A DNA stretch of 64,000 bases from Herbaspirillum rubrisubalbicans (lineage in GTDB: Bacteria; Pseudomonadota; Gammaproteobacteria; Burkholderiales; Burkholderiaceae_D), in assembly GCF_003719195.1 (NCBI RefSeq), contig NZ_CP024996.1, positions 1,364,001-1,428,000 of the forward strand, in the 5' to 3' direction. Made by a program: the position numbers and the translations under genes. Shown piece by piece: positions 52,728-61,150 of this stretch. The notes under the pieces are model-generated. The model saw only the letters and a program-made list of their open reading frames with translations. It searched no databases and was not told the DNA's origin. Within the stretch, counting starts at the first letter, position 1, and each line of letters begins with the position of its first letter.

Positions 52728-53466
52728 GGTACTGGAAGTGCGCGAGCTGTCGGCCGCCTATGGCCCGGTGCAGGTGCTGTCCGGCATCAACCTGTCGGTG
52801 GAGCAGGGCAGGATCGTCACCGTTATCGGCCCCAATGGGGCCGGCAAGACCACGCTGCTCTCCGCCATCATGGGCGTGTTGCCCTCGCGGGGCGCGATGG
52901 CCTTCGATGGCGTGATCCGCCACTCTCCCGAAGTGGAAGAGATGGTGGCTGCCGGCATGACCCTGGTCCCGGAAAAGCGCGAACTGTTCGCCGAGATGAA
53001 CATCGAGGACAACCTGATGCTGGGCGCCTTCCAGCGCTACCGCAGCGGTCAGCGCGACCACGCTGCCACCCTGGAAGAGGTCTATACACTGTTTCCGCGC
53101 CTGCGCGAACGACGCAGCCAGCACGCCGGCACGCTCTCCGGTGGCGAGCGCCAGATGCTGGCGGTAGGCCGCGCCTTGATGGCCAAGCCGCGCCTGTTGA
53201 TGCTGGACGAACCCAGCCTGGGCCTGGCGCCGCTGATTGTGCGCGAGATCTTCCGCATCATCGCCGAGTTGCGCCGTCGTGGCGTTTCCATCCTGCTGGT
53301 GGAACAGAATGCACGCGCCGCGCTGCAAGTGGCCGACTATGGCTACGTGCTGGAGAACGGCGAAATCCGTATGCATGGCCCGGCCAGCCAACTGGCCCAT
53401 GACCGCCGTGTGATCGAGGCTTACCTGGGCTTGTCCGGCAAGCACCAGGACAAGCTGGCCGGTTGA
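52717..53466 (+). CDS. ABC importer ATPase, LivF type
   Basis: 249 residues. Walker A GPNGAGKTT (about 39), signature LSGGERQMLAVGRALM, Walker B RLLMLDEPSLGLAP and the H-loop replaced by VEQNARAAL, the usual LivF sequence (EQN). GCAGGAGCACATC precedes the ATG. It completes the importer as a heterodimer with the fused LivG domain. Confidence 0.93.
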   Translation: MGNKVLEVRELSAAYGPVQVLSGINLSVEQGRIVTVIGPNGAGKTTLLSAIMGVLPSRGAMAFDGVIRHSPEVEEMVAAGMTLVPEKRELFAEMNIEDNLMLGAFQRYRSGQRDHAATLEEVYTLFPRLRERRSQHAGTLSGGERQMLAVGRALMAKPRLLMLDEPSLGLAPLIVREIFRIIAELRRRGVSILLVEQNARAALQVADYGYVLENGEIRMHGPASQLAHDRRVIEAYLGLSGKHQDKLAG

Positions 53467-53487
53467 TTTTTTCTTATATGCCCTGTC

Positions 53488-54537
53488 ATGAGTGACGATT
53501 CCTCCAAGCATCTTGCACCACTGCGCATCTGCATAGCCGGCGCTGGCGCCATCGGCGGCACCCTGGCTGTGCGCCTGTCGGCAGCGGGTCACCAGGTCAG
53601 CGTACTGGCGCGCGGCCAGACCCTGCAAGCCATCCGCGAGCACGGCCTGACGCTGCACGACCTGCATGGCCGCACCCACGCCCGCCCGACGGCAAGTGAG
53701 CTGCCCGAGTTCGGCGAGCAGGACGTCATTTTCCTCTGCGCCAAGAGTCAGGACATGTCAGCCTTGCTGTCCCAGATCGCCCCTCTGGTTGGCGCACAGA
53801 CGGTGGTGATCCCGACCAACAATGGCGTGCCCTGGTGGTATTTCCACCGCGAGGGCGGGCGCTTCGATGGCCAGACCGTCAAGGCGGTCGATCCCGATGG
53901 CGCCTTGTCGCGTGCGGTACCGCTGGCGCAGTTGATCGGCAGCGTGCTTTTCATTACCGCCGAGGTGGAGCGCCCGGGCGTGATCCGCTCCGTCAATCCG
54001 CACTTGATGGTCCTGGGCGAACCTTCCGGCGAGATGAGCGAACGCCTGCTGCGCGTGCGTGCCGCCGTGGAAGCCGCTGGCATCGAAGCACGCGCCACCG
54101 ACCGCATCCGCGACAAGCTGTGGACCAAGATCATTGCCAACATCAGCACCAATCCCTTGTCGGTCATCACACGCGGCACGCTGGAGCAGTTGTATGGACA
54201 GCCGGAGTTGCGCGAGGTGGTCAGCCAGATCATGCGCGAGACGCTGCTGGTGGCCTCCAGCTATGGCGCCCGCGTGGACATCGACCCGCTGACCTTCCTG
54301 CAACTGGGCGAAGCCATGGGCGCCTTCCGCACCTCCATGCTGCAGGACCTGGAACGCGGTCGCCCGCTGGAACTGGCGGCCATCGGCGATGCGGTCCTGG
54401 AAATGGCCGAGCGCTTTGCCATTCCCATGCCGATCACCCGCGCCGTCGTCTCGCTGGCCCGCTTCCGGGGCGAGACGGCGCGCCAGCAGACCGATCAGCA
54501 GACAGCGGCACAGCCGCCAGCGGCGCGGGCTGCCTGA
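53488..54537 (+). CDS. Ketopantoate reductase-like (ApbA/PanE family) dehydrogenase
   Basis: 349 residues. The NADP-binding Rossmann start RICIAGAGAIGGTLAVRL and C-terminal helical domain with DKLWTKIIANISTNPLSVITRGT (the conserved Lys-Asn-x2-Asn-like region) define the PanE superfamily. It is longer than true PanE (about 300) and located 21 bases after the importer, so a catabolic 2-keto or hydroxy acid is a more likely substrate than ketopantoate. It is followed 36 bases later by an aldolase-like gene. No symbol given. Confidence 0.82.
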   Translation: MSDDSSKHLAPLRICIAGAGAIGGTLAVRLSAAGHQVSVLARGQTLQAIREHGLTLHDLHGRTHARPTASELPEFGEQDVIFLCAKSQDMSALLSQIAPLVGAQTVVIPTNNGVPWWYFHREGGRFDGQTVKAVDPDGALSRAVPLAQLIGSVLFITAEVERPGVIRSVNPHLMVLGEPSGEMSERLLRVRAAVEAAGIEARATDRIRDKLWTKIIANISTNPLSVITRGTLEQLYGQPELREVVSQIMRETLLVASSYGARVDIDPLTFLQLGEAMGAFRTSMLQDLERGRPLELAAIGDAVLEMAERFAIPMPITRAVVSLARFRGETARQQTDQQTAAQPPAARAA

Positions 54538-54573
54538 TCGCCTTACCTCATCCACAGGATTCTGGAGTCAGAA

Positions 54574-55350
54574 ATGAACATCATGCAATACAGCTATGAC
54601 GTAGACCAGCCAGCCCACTGCAGCGATCAGGAATGGGCGCTGCGCATCCAGCTGGCGCACTGCTACCGCCTGGTCGATTACCTGGGCTGGACCGAGATGA
54701 TCTTCAACCACATCTCGGTACGGGTGCCCGGCCCCGAGCATCACTACCTAGTCAATCCCTTTGCCCTGAACTACAACGAAGTCACGCCCGCCAACCTGTT
54801 GAAGGTAGGCCTGGACGGTCAGTTGGCCGAAGCATCCGACTACAAGGCCAACCCGGCCGGCTTCGCCCTGCACAGCGCCATCCACGGCGCGCGCGACGAT
54901 CTGCGCTGCGTGATTCACACGCACACCACACCGATCTCGGCCGTGACCATGAAGAAGAGCGGCTTCGAGCATAACGACTTCTACGGCGCGCAACTGTTCG
55001 GGCGCATTGGTTATCACGAGTTCGAAGGTATCACCCTGTTTGCCGAAGAGAAGCAAAGGATGTTGCAGAGCCTGGGCGATAAACACATCCTGGTGCTGCG
55101 CAATCATGGCGTGGCGGTATGCGAGAGCGATATCGAGCGCGCCTTCTTCCTGCTGTGGACGGTGCAGCGCGCCGCCGAGATCCAGGTGGCCGGCCGTGCC
55201 ATGGGCGGCGAGGATGAGCAGCTAGCGGATGGGGTGCGGCAGAAGTGTGCTGACCTGACGCAGCAGTTGATTCGCAATGACGGGTTTGCGGTGATCTTCT
55301 TCGAGGCGATCGTGCGCAAGATGTTGAAGGCGGTTTATCAGGTGCATTGA
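54574..55350 (+). CDS. Class II aldolase/adducin-family protein
   Basis: 258 residues. GWTEMIFNHISVRVPG, the metal-binding CVIHTHTTPIS (two His) and VLRNHGVAV (third His) are family hallmarks; Glu in the SAIHGARDDLR/YHEFEGI region may be catalytic. These Zn enzymes cleave or decarboxylate sugar-phosphate-like or hydroxy-acid substrates. GGAGTCAGAA precedes the ATG. Together with the PanE-like gene it ends the iacA-led transcript; a role in auxin side-chain or related catabolism is a guess. Confidence 0.85.
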   Translation: MNIMQYSYDVDQPAHCSDQEWALRIQLAHCYRLVDYLGWTEMIFNHISVRVPGPEHHYLVNPFALNYNEVTPANLLKVGLDGQLAEASDYKANPAGFALHSAIHGARDDLRCVIHTHTTPISAVTMKKSGFEHNDFYGAQLFGRIGYHEFEGITLFAEEKQRMLQSLGDKHILVLRNHGVAVCESDIERAFFLLWTVQRAAEIQVAGRAMGGEDEQLADGVRQKCADLTQQLIRNDGFAVIFFEAIVRKMLKAVYQVH

Positions 55351-55362
55351 TCCGGGCGGTGA

Positions 55363-55389
55363 TGGCATCGTGCAGATGCCAGCCGCTTT
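55363..55389. terminator. Hairpin after the aldolase-like gene
   Basis: TGGCATC-gtgca-GATGCCA, flanked by GCGG and CCGC, gives a compact stem followed by CTTTA. It ends 13 bases before, and partly overlaps, the 3' end of the converging PAAR gene, so it may serve the plus-strand operon. Confidence 0.5.
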
Positions 55390-55654
55390 ATCCGTAGGAG
55401 GCTGTTGCCAGGCTGGAGATGAGGGTGCATCCGCAAGCCGCCTTGTGCCCATCCAGGGCTACCATGCGCCCGCCGATCAGGTAGGTGGGTGCGCCTTCGA
55501 CAATGGGATTGGCGCCATGGCCTTGCCGTGGGCAACTGACCATGTCACCGACACGGGCGATACCGATGCCGTGGATCGTGTGGGTCTCGGAGGCGGAGAT
55601 CACCTTGCCACCATGGGAGGTGGTGTCGCCTAGGCGGATGATGGGCAGGGGCAT
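55388..55654 (-). CDS. PAAR-domain type VI secretion spike-tip protein
   Basis: 88 residues, essentially one PAAR domain: GDTTSHGGKVISAS, GIARVGDMVSCPRQGHGANPIVEGAPTYLIGGRMVALDGHKAACGC. The His and Cys residues should bind the Zn at the cone tip that caps VgrG. No toxin extension is present. It is the last gene of the vgrG-effector-immunity-PAAR group on the minus strand, 114 bases after the immunity-like gene. Confidence 0.93.
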   Translation of the reverse strand: MPLPIIRLGDTTSHGGKVISASETHTIHGIGIARVGDMVSCPRQGHGANPIVEGAPTYLIGGRMVALDGHKAACGCTLISSLATASYG

Positions 55655-55768
55655 GTTAGGGGCTCTCGGGTTATGTGGGGGGATGGCGTGGGATTGCCCA
55701 GAAAAACTTGAAAAGGAATCTGAGTGGTTGGCTATCCCAGGTGGTTCGGAATACGCTGAGTTTGTTAG

Positions 55769-56377
55769 CTAGCGCCTAGATTCTTTGCTGATCTTTTTGC
55801 TTATGTGGATCCATAGATTTCTGATGTCAGAGACTTGAACCTTTTGCTTGCGCTTAACGTTGTCGAAGAAGTGAAAAACGCTGTAGATGAAGACGCCGGA
55901 ACGCAGTTCATAAAGCGCGGTGTGGCACATGCTGGTTGCTCGATATACGGGACCGTCTTCTATAAAGCAGTCCGCCTCTGCGGCATATATCTTTATCGGA
56001 TCGAGAATAAACGGCGTCATTGGATAGGTAAACAGCGGCGTAATCTTCCAATAGCCAATTTGATGTTCCTCACGGTTGCCCCAACGTTCTTCGTCGGGGA
56101 CCTCATCTCTGAAACCCATAGCCGAAATAAAGTCTGTATTTGAGGAAATGCAGATTTCTCCCAGCCACTGATTTCTCTTCTTCGAAGTGAAGGTCGTGCA
56201 GAAGCTGTCTGGATACATTCGGCCTACAGGTACCATTTTCTTTGAGAGGTGCCAAGTTTTGGGTATATGCAAGTCCTTCGAGAGAACAGATATTTCTTTT
56301 CTCGAGATTTCGTCTGCAAAGGTTGAGTGCGTGAAAAGCTCAAAAAAAATACAGAGAAAAAGTCTGATCTTGTTCAT
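55769..56377 (-). CDS. Exported protein, probable immunity protein of the adjacent T6SS effector
   Basis: 202 residues with a signal peptide (KIRLFLCIFFELFTHSTFADE), so the product is periplasmic. No catalytic motif is recognised. Base composition is markedly AT-richer than the rest of the window, with AAA/ATA/TTT codons common, which points to recent acquisition. Its ATG overlaps the stop of the effector gene, ensuring co-translation. A periplasmic location matches the compartment where a peptidoglycan-targeting effector would act, so immunity is the best reading although no family is known to me. Confidence 0.72.
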   Translation of the reverse strand: MNKIRLFLCIFFELFTHSTFADEISRKEISVLSKDLHIPKTWHLSKKMVPVGRMYPDSFCTTFTSKKRNQWLGEICISSNTDFISAMGFRDEVPDEERWGNREEHQIGYWKITPLFTYPMTPFILDPIKIYAAEADCFIEDGPVYRATSMCHTALYELRSGVFIYSVFHFFDNVKRKQKVQVSDIRNLWIHISKKISKESRR

Positions 56378-58626
56378 TTGGTTTCATCCATCACTATATT
56401 TTTAACCCAGCGAGTCTCATTCAGACGCTCAACTAAATGATTAGGTTTTTTTGTCGTATTGTTGGTTCCATTGATCGCCGCAGCCACTACGTGGACTGTC
56501 TCCTCATCAATGAGATAAGACCTAATTTTCAGGTTGATGGTTTTGAATTTGTTGTCCTGTGCGCCAGCGGTCCAATACCAACCTCCCGAATCAATGGCGT
56601 TGTAATTGTGGATTGACAGTCTTTGAGGATCAGGGACGTTGGGAGCTCTTTCAGGCTTAGATGGATTCCACCAAGTTGTAGCGAAAGAGTTAGACGATAG
56701 CCATCCCCGATACACCCAATACTTGCCGTAATTCTCCCGCCCGCTCAGTTGCTTGATCCCCCGCCCCCTGAACTTAGGCCCATCGTGCTCTTCGATATTG
56801 CCGAGTCTTCCAGACAGGTAGTAGAGATAATCCGTCTTGGCCTTGGGCATATAAAACCCCGCATCCTCCGGCAGGAAACTTTCATGAGTGGGCTTCCTCG
56901 CGAAGCTCACGGACCCCTCCGCCATCATCAGGAGATACATGCATTCAACCGCCGCCTCACCCAGAAAATGCGTCATCCGAACCGGCGAATTGACCAGGTA
57001 CTTGCGCATCACCTTGTTGAGGTCGTTGCGATAGGTTTCCCGAATCAAAGCCGGTGTGCGCTGGCGTCCCTCTGCTTCAAGCGCTTTCAACGGATACTTC
57101 TCATCGGGATAGATGCGCGCCAGATCCTTTGCGCTCAACCACGCACATTTGCGGAAGTGGCGAATGAATTCCTTCGGATGCCAGTGCCAGTGAGTTCTCG
57201 GCAGTCCCATGCCACCGGGCCAGAAGGAAAGGGCCGCGATATGTGCACGCAAGGCTTCAAAATCGGCCGTGCTCAACGGCGTCGGATTTTCCGCTGTGCT
57301 GGCCTTCAACCATCCCCAGCGTGCATCGATGGTGCTGCTCTCCCATTCGGTGGGGAACCTGGCAACGACCTTGCGCAATCTGGCTGCGTTCTCCGCATTG
57401 GCCAGTCTGGCCATGGCTTGCGCCGACCGGACGCGTCCATCCTTGTCGGTATCAAGCCAGCTTCGGATTGTCCGCGAATCACACCGGCTATCCTGATCCG
57501 TATCGTCATTGATGAGGCGCCACTGCTTCCAATGCGGAAAGTCTGCGTCGCTGAACTTGCGGATGTTGGCTGCATTCAGATTGATCCAGCCTTCGCCACC
57601 GGGATAAGGCAGCTTTTTCCAATGGGGCAGGCTGGCTGAGGGCAGCTTGTCTGGCCCGATCACGCGTCCAAAACGTAGCAGTTCATAAACGGCGCTCGGG
57701 GCAGGGCGCTGCGCTTGGGGACAGGCATTGGCGATGCGTACCGCGTTCTTGTAGAGATCAGCTTCGCCGTCCTTCTCTTTCAGGGGTTGGCCTATCCTGG
57801 TCCCATCCATCGCATAAGTGGTGAGCAGCGCTTCGCCAGTGCTGGCGACGTTGCCCTCCGCACCTGGATACTGCACGCCCAGAATCGTGTCACTCGTGGT
57901 GATATGGACGGCAGACAGTGCAACGGGGGGATCAGGCTCCTTGTCGCGTGATGGACGGGCCGGTTTCGGCGCTGGCGTCAATGCCTGTGCCGAATGCGCC
58001 AGCGGCGGCTTGTCGAAGACCGGGGTCCCGGCAGGGATGTGGAAATAGATTTCACCGAAGATCACATCGCTTCGTCCATCCGAAGTGAGCGACAACGGGT
58101 CTGAAGCGCGCCCCGTCAGTCTGGCGAGATTGGCATCGTCGCAGATAATCTCGAAGTGCATACGGCCCATTTCTCCGTCGATGTAGCCTACGTTCCCGAT
58201 GACCTCCTTGCGATGCACGAAGCGATTGACTCGCGCGCTCGGCGCGATTGCATGTAAGTGCATGTAGAGGCTGAAGAAGACCACCCGTGCCTGTTCACCT
58301 TCGCCGATCTCGGCTTCATGCCGCATCACGACCACGCCATCGCTGGTTGCGCCGTTGTACATGAGGGGATGTTCAGGCGGCAGATTGGGGAGTCCCTTGG
58401 TAGGCTGACGCACAAAGACGATGGTGCCATCCGCAATGGCCCTCACGGGTTCATGTGCATTGCCAGATTTGGGACTGGTCAGATGAATCCCGCCGTGCCA
58501 TCCGAGATTGAAACTGACAGGAAATGCTCCCTTGCCGGGAGCGTCGCCGTTCATGGCGATATCGAGCCATTCGTCTTCGGTTTGGTGTGCCGTGCGCATA
58601 GGCAGGAAGGGTGGACTGATCAGCAT
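56374..58626 (-). CDS. Multidomain T6SS cell-wall effector: M23-like, EF-hand-like and GH19-like domains
   Basis: About 750 residues. Residues about 40-165 resemble a LytM/M23 peptidase (WHGGIHL, YMHLH, RMHFEI), but the canonical HxxxD and HxH motifs are altered. Residues about 375-405 hold two EF-hand-like loops (DDTDQDSRCDS; DTDKDGRV). Residues about 545-700 resemble GH19 lysozyme/chitinase: HFLGEAAVEC with candidate Glu561 and FRGRGIKQLSGRENY. The 3' third becomes AT-rich. I start at the ATG at 58626, 25 bases after the vgrG stop; the open frame extends into vgrG but that part is Arg/Cys-rich shadow. Expected to cut peptidoglycan of rival cells. Confidence 0.82.
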   Translation of the reverse strand: MLISPPFLPMRTAHQTEDEWLDIAMNGDAPGKGAFPVSFNLGWHGGIHLTSPKSGNAHEPVRAIADGTIVFVRQPTKGLPNLPPEHPLMYNGATSDGVVVMRHEAEIGEGEQARVVFFSLYMHLHAIAPSARVNRFVHRKEVIGNVGYIDGEMGRMHFEIICDDANLARLTGRASDPLSLTSDGRSDVIFGEIYFHIPAGTPVFDKPPLAHSAQALTPAPKPARPSRDKEPDPPVALSAVHITTSDTILGVQYPGAEGNVASTGEALLTTYAMDGTRIGQPLKEKDGEADLYKNAVRIANACPQAQRPAPSAVYELLRFGRVIGPDKLPSASLPHWKKLPYPGGEGWINLNAANIRKFSDADFPHWKQWRLINDDTDQDSRCDSRTIRSWLDTDKDGRVRSAQAMARLANAENAARLRKVVARFPTEWESSTIDARWGWLKASTAENPTPLSTADFEALRAHIAALSFWPGGMGLPRTHWHWHPKEFIRHFRKCAWLSAKDLARIYPDEKYPLKALEAEGRQRTPALIRETYRNDLNKVMRKYLVNSPVRMTHFLGEAAVECMYLLMMAEGSVSFARKPTHESFLPEDAGFYMPKAKTDYLYYLSGRLGNIEEHDGPKFRGRGIKQLSGRENYGKYWVYRGWLSSNSFATTWWNPSKPERAPNVPDPQRLSIHNYNAIDSGGWYWTAGAQDNKFKTINLKIRSYLIDEETVHVVAAAINGTNNTTKKPNHLVERLNETRWVKNIVMDETK

Positions 58627-58651
58627 GATGTCTTGGTCGACGAAGATGGAT

Positions 58652-61150
58652 TTATTGCGAGAAGGGATAACGTCTGGGTATGTCCCAGACGCTCGAGGGC
58701 AGCAAGGGCATCGCATAGGAGATGCGCGCCGGTCCCGGCATCGAATGCAAGGAAGCCTTGGCTTCCCACTTGCCCGGCGTGCCTTGGGTGATCCCGGCAC
58801 TGTTGATCTGAATGAAGGAGCCGCCAGCCGAGATCATCACTTCATCCTTGGCATGGATTTCCACCCGCCCACTGGTGGAGAGCAAGCGCGCCACCTTCTC
58901 GGCAATCAAGTCCAGGTCATCACTCTGGGCTTGCACTTCCACCTTGCCCTTGGCGGCAAAGAGCTTGATACCGAGCTGGCAGGCGAACAGGCTGATCTTC
59001 TCAGCTACGCTGGCGAGCAGGCTTTTGCCCACGGCGAGATGGGTATCCGTCCCCGACGACAAGGTCACTTCAGCGCCTGCGTGAACATGCGTACCCTTGG
59101 GTGTGGTCAATCCGATCCCGGCCGGGGATGCCGCCAGCAGTACGGGCTCCTTGAAACGATTGGCCAGCGCCTGGGCCGGATCATCGTATGGCTCTTGCGT
59201 GGCACGGATGAAGTCATTCAAGCCATCCTGCCGCGGCAGGGCTTGCGCGCCGGCTTTCGCGGCGATGTCCGACAAGGTCTTGCTCAACGCTGCACCGGCC
59301 TTCAGTTGCGCCGTGGCTTCGGTGGTATCCAGTTGTGCCCCTTGTGGTCCGGGCCGTCCATAGGTGCTGATGTACAAGCCCTTGTGCGTGATGATGGCGC
59401 CATAGGCATCGCTCTTGAGCGCGAAACCGGCACCGTAGAAGTCACGCCGTTCGTTGCCGACCTGGTGGACCAGATGGCCCAGATCGAGCCGGGCATGGGT
59501 ATGGCTGCTGTAGAGATGCAGGCGGTTCTGCTGGTGGCTGTCATCCATCACCAACTGGTTGAAGCCGTCTCCTCCGAACTCCTTGGACTTGAGGCCGGAG
59601 AGCCGACCATTGCTGTGCCATTGCGGCCGCTGCTCCTCATTGAAGAGACGTCCGGTCACGACCGGGCGATCAGGATCGCCGTTGAGGAAGGAGACGATGA
59701 CTTCCTGTCCTATCCGCGGCACGTTGATGGCGCCCCAGTATTGGCCGGCATTGGGGTAACTCACCCGCACCCAGCACGAGGCGGCTTCATTGCCGGGATT
59801 GATCCGGTCCCAGTGGAACTGGACCTTGATGCGATTGAGGTGATCGGTATAGACCTCTTCGCCGCCCGGCCCCACGACGATGGCCGTCTGTGGATGCAGG
59901 AGTGGCTTGGGATGCGTGCGCTCACTGCGAAACGGCAGGCTGCGCCGCTGCACCTCAAAGCGATTGAAGCAGTGACCGGTGTGCTGGTTGTCCGCTGCTT
60001 CACTTTTCTGCGCGCGTCCTATCGATGCCTTGAACTGCGCCAGCACAGCGCTCAGGCTGCCCGGAAAATCCAGCGCCTGATGCGACAAGGGCAGGTTGTT
60101 CTCGATGAACCAGTCGATGGCGATGATCATGTACTGCCGCTCGCTCTCGGCTGCGGCTTTATGCTCAGGATGGCCATCCAGCCTGAACCAGCGTCCGCAG
60201 GCGATCTCGCGCACGCCGGAGATGGCATGGTAGCGCTGCATGGCCGACTCCCACTGTTCCACCCGCAGGTCGGCCTGGCGGTTGCCTTGTTCCTGGTTGG
60301 CATGGCTGTAGGCGCCGGTGTATTCGTAGATTTCCAATTGGCCCGGCAACTGGCCGTGTTCGGGCAGGACGTGTTCTTCTGCGCCTTTTTCTTGGCGGGG
60401 GGATTTGTAGTCGTCGGTGCGGCTGCGCCACCGGCTGGAGGCGAGATGGCGATGGGCGCGCCAGTGCAGGATCTTGTCGAGTTCGTCTTGTGGACCGGCG
60501 CCGTGGAAGGCGATGGCGTGGCGGGCGAGCGGGCGCAGGCTATAGCTGTTGTCGGTGATGACCAGGACGTGTGCGCTACCGTCTTCCTTCTGCTCGTGAT
60601 GGGCAAACCAGCCTTCTTCTTCCATCAGCCTCTGGACGAAATGCCAGTCGGTTTCGTACTGGGTGCAATAGGAGCGGGCCAGTGCCGGTCGCTCCAGCGC
60701 GAAACGGTAATGGCCCCGGGCCTGGGGATGGCAATCGAAGATGTCGGCGAGGATGTCTTCGGCGGTCTTGTCTTGCCAGATGCGGGCATCCTTGCGAAAG
60801 CGCAGGAAGTGCAGCCAGGGGGCGATGCCCAGCTGGCAGAAGGCGAGTTCGCCGTCGCTGCCCAGGCGTTCTGCGGTATGGACATAGCCATGTATCGGCA
60901 GATAGTCGCGTGTGTTCTGCCTGATCCAGAGCGTGACGGCTTGCGCGATCAATGGTTTGAGGTCGAGGTCGGAGCGGGTGGCCAGCAGATCGATGGTGTA
61001 GTCGTAGCCGTGGCTCAGATGGTCGGTGGCGACCAGGCGTTGCGGCAGGAGGAGGTCTTTTTCGAGAGGGGTATCCAGCTTGAGTAGCCGGTCATGCTGC
61101 GCAATGCGCGCCTGGGAACGAGATGAAGCTTTCTGCAAGGGGGGAGCCAT
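58652..61150 (-). CDS. vgrG: Type VI secretion spike protein VgrG with C-terminal DUF2345
   Basis: 832 residues. The N-terminal gp27-like part includes GYVHTAERLGSDGELAFCQLGIAPWLHFL and RSYCTQYETDWHFVQRLMEEEGWF. The gp5 OB-fold follows (VKVQFHWDR region, WVRVSYPNAGQYWGAINVPRIGQEVIVSFLNGDPDRPVVTG), then a DUF2345-like needle extension with LFAAKGKVEVQAQSDDLDLIAEK. VgrG trimers carry effectors on the T6SS needle. It heads the effector, immunity and PAAR genes. No other T6SS structural genes are in the window, so this is an orphan vgrG island that needs a main cluster elsewhere. Confidence 0.95.
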   Translation of the reverse strand: MAPPLQKASSRSQARIAQHDRLLKLDTPLEKDLLLPQRLVATDHLSHGYDYTIDLLATRSDLDLKPLIAQAVTLWIRQNTRDYLPIHGYVHTAERLGSDGELAFCQLGIAPWLHFLRFRKDARIWQDKTAEDILADIFDCHPQARGHYRFALERPALARSYCTQYETDWHFVQRLMEEEGWFAHHEQKEDGSAHVLVITDNSYSLRPLARHAIAFHGAGPQDELDKILHWRAHRHLASSRWRSRTDDYKSPRQEKGAEEHVLPEHGQLPGQLEIYEYTGAYSHANQEQGNRQADLRVEQWESAMQRYHAISGVREIACGRWFRLDGHPEHKAAAESERQYMIIAIDWFIENNLPLSHQALDFPGSLSAVLAQFKASIGRAQKSEAADNQHTGHCFNRFEVQRRSLPFRSERTHPKPLLHPQTAIVVGPGGEEVYTDHLNRIKVQFHWDRINPGNEAASCWVRVSYPNAGQYWGAINVPRIGQEVIVSFLNGDPDRPVVTGRLFNEEQRPQWHSNGRLSGLKSKEFGGDGFNQLVMDDSHQQNRLHLYSSHTHARLDLGHLVHQVGNERRDFYGAGFALKSDAYGAIITHKGLYISTYGRPGPQGAQLDTTEATAQLKAGAALSKTLSDIAAKAGAQALPRQDGLNDFIRATQEPYDDPAQALANRFKEPVLLAASPAGIGLTTPKGTHVHAGAEVTLSSGTDTHLAVGKSLLASVAEKISLFACQLGIKLFAAKGKVEVQAQSDDLDLIAEKVARLLSTSGRVEIHAKDEVMISAGGSFIQINSAGITQGTPGKWEAKASLHSMPGPARISYAMPLLPSSVWDIPRRYPFSQ

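Noticed and set aside
58627..58800. 5' extension of the effector gene into vgrG
   Set aside because: The extra 58 residues are Arg/Cys/Pro-rich and out of frame with vgrG; the ATG at 58626 lies just after the vgrG stop.
58508..61087. 859-codon open frame on the plus strand opposite vgrG
   Set aside because: VgrG on the other strand has unmistakable domains; the plus frame has shadow-like composition and no recognisable motif.
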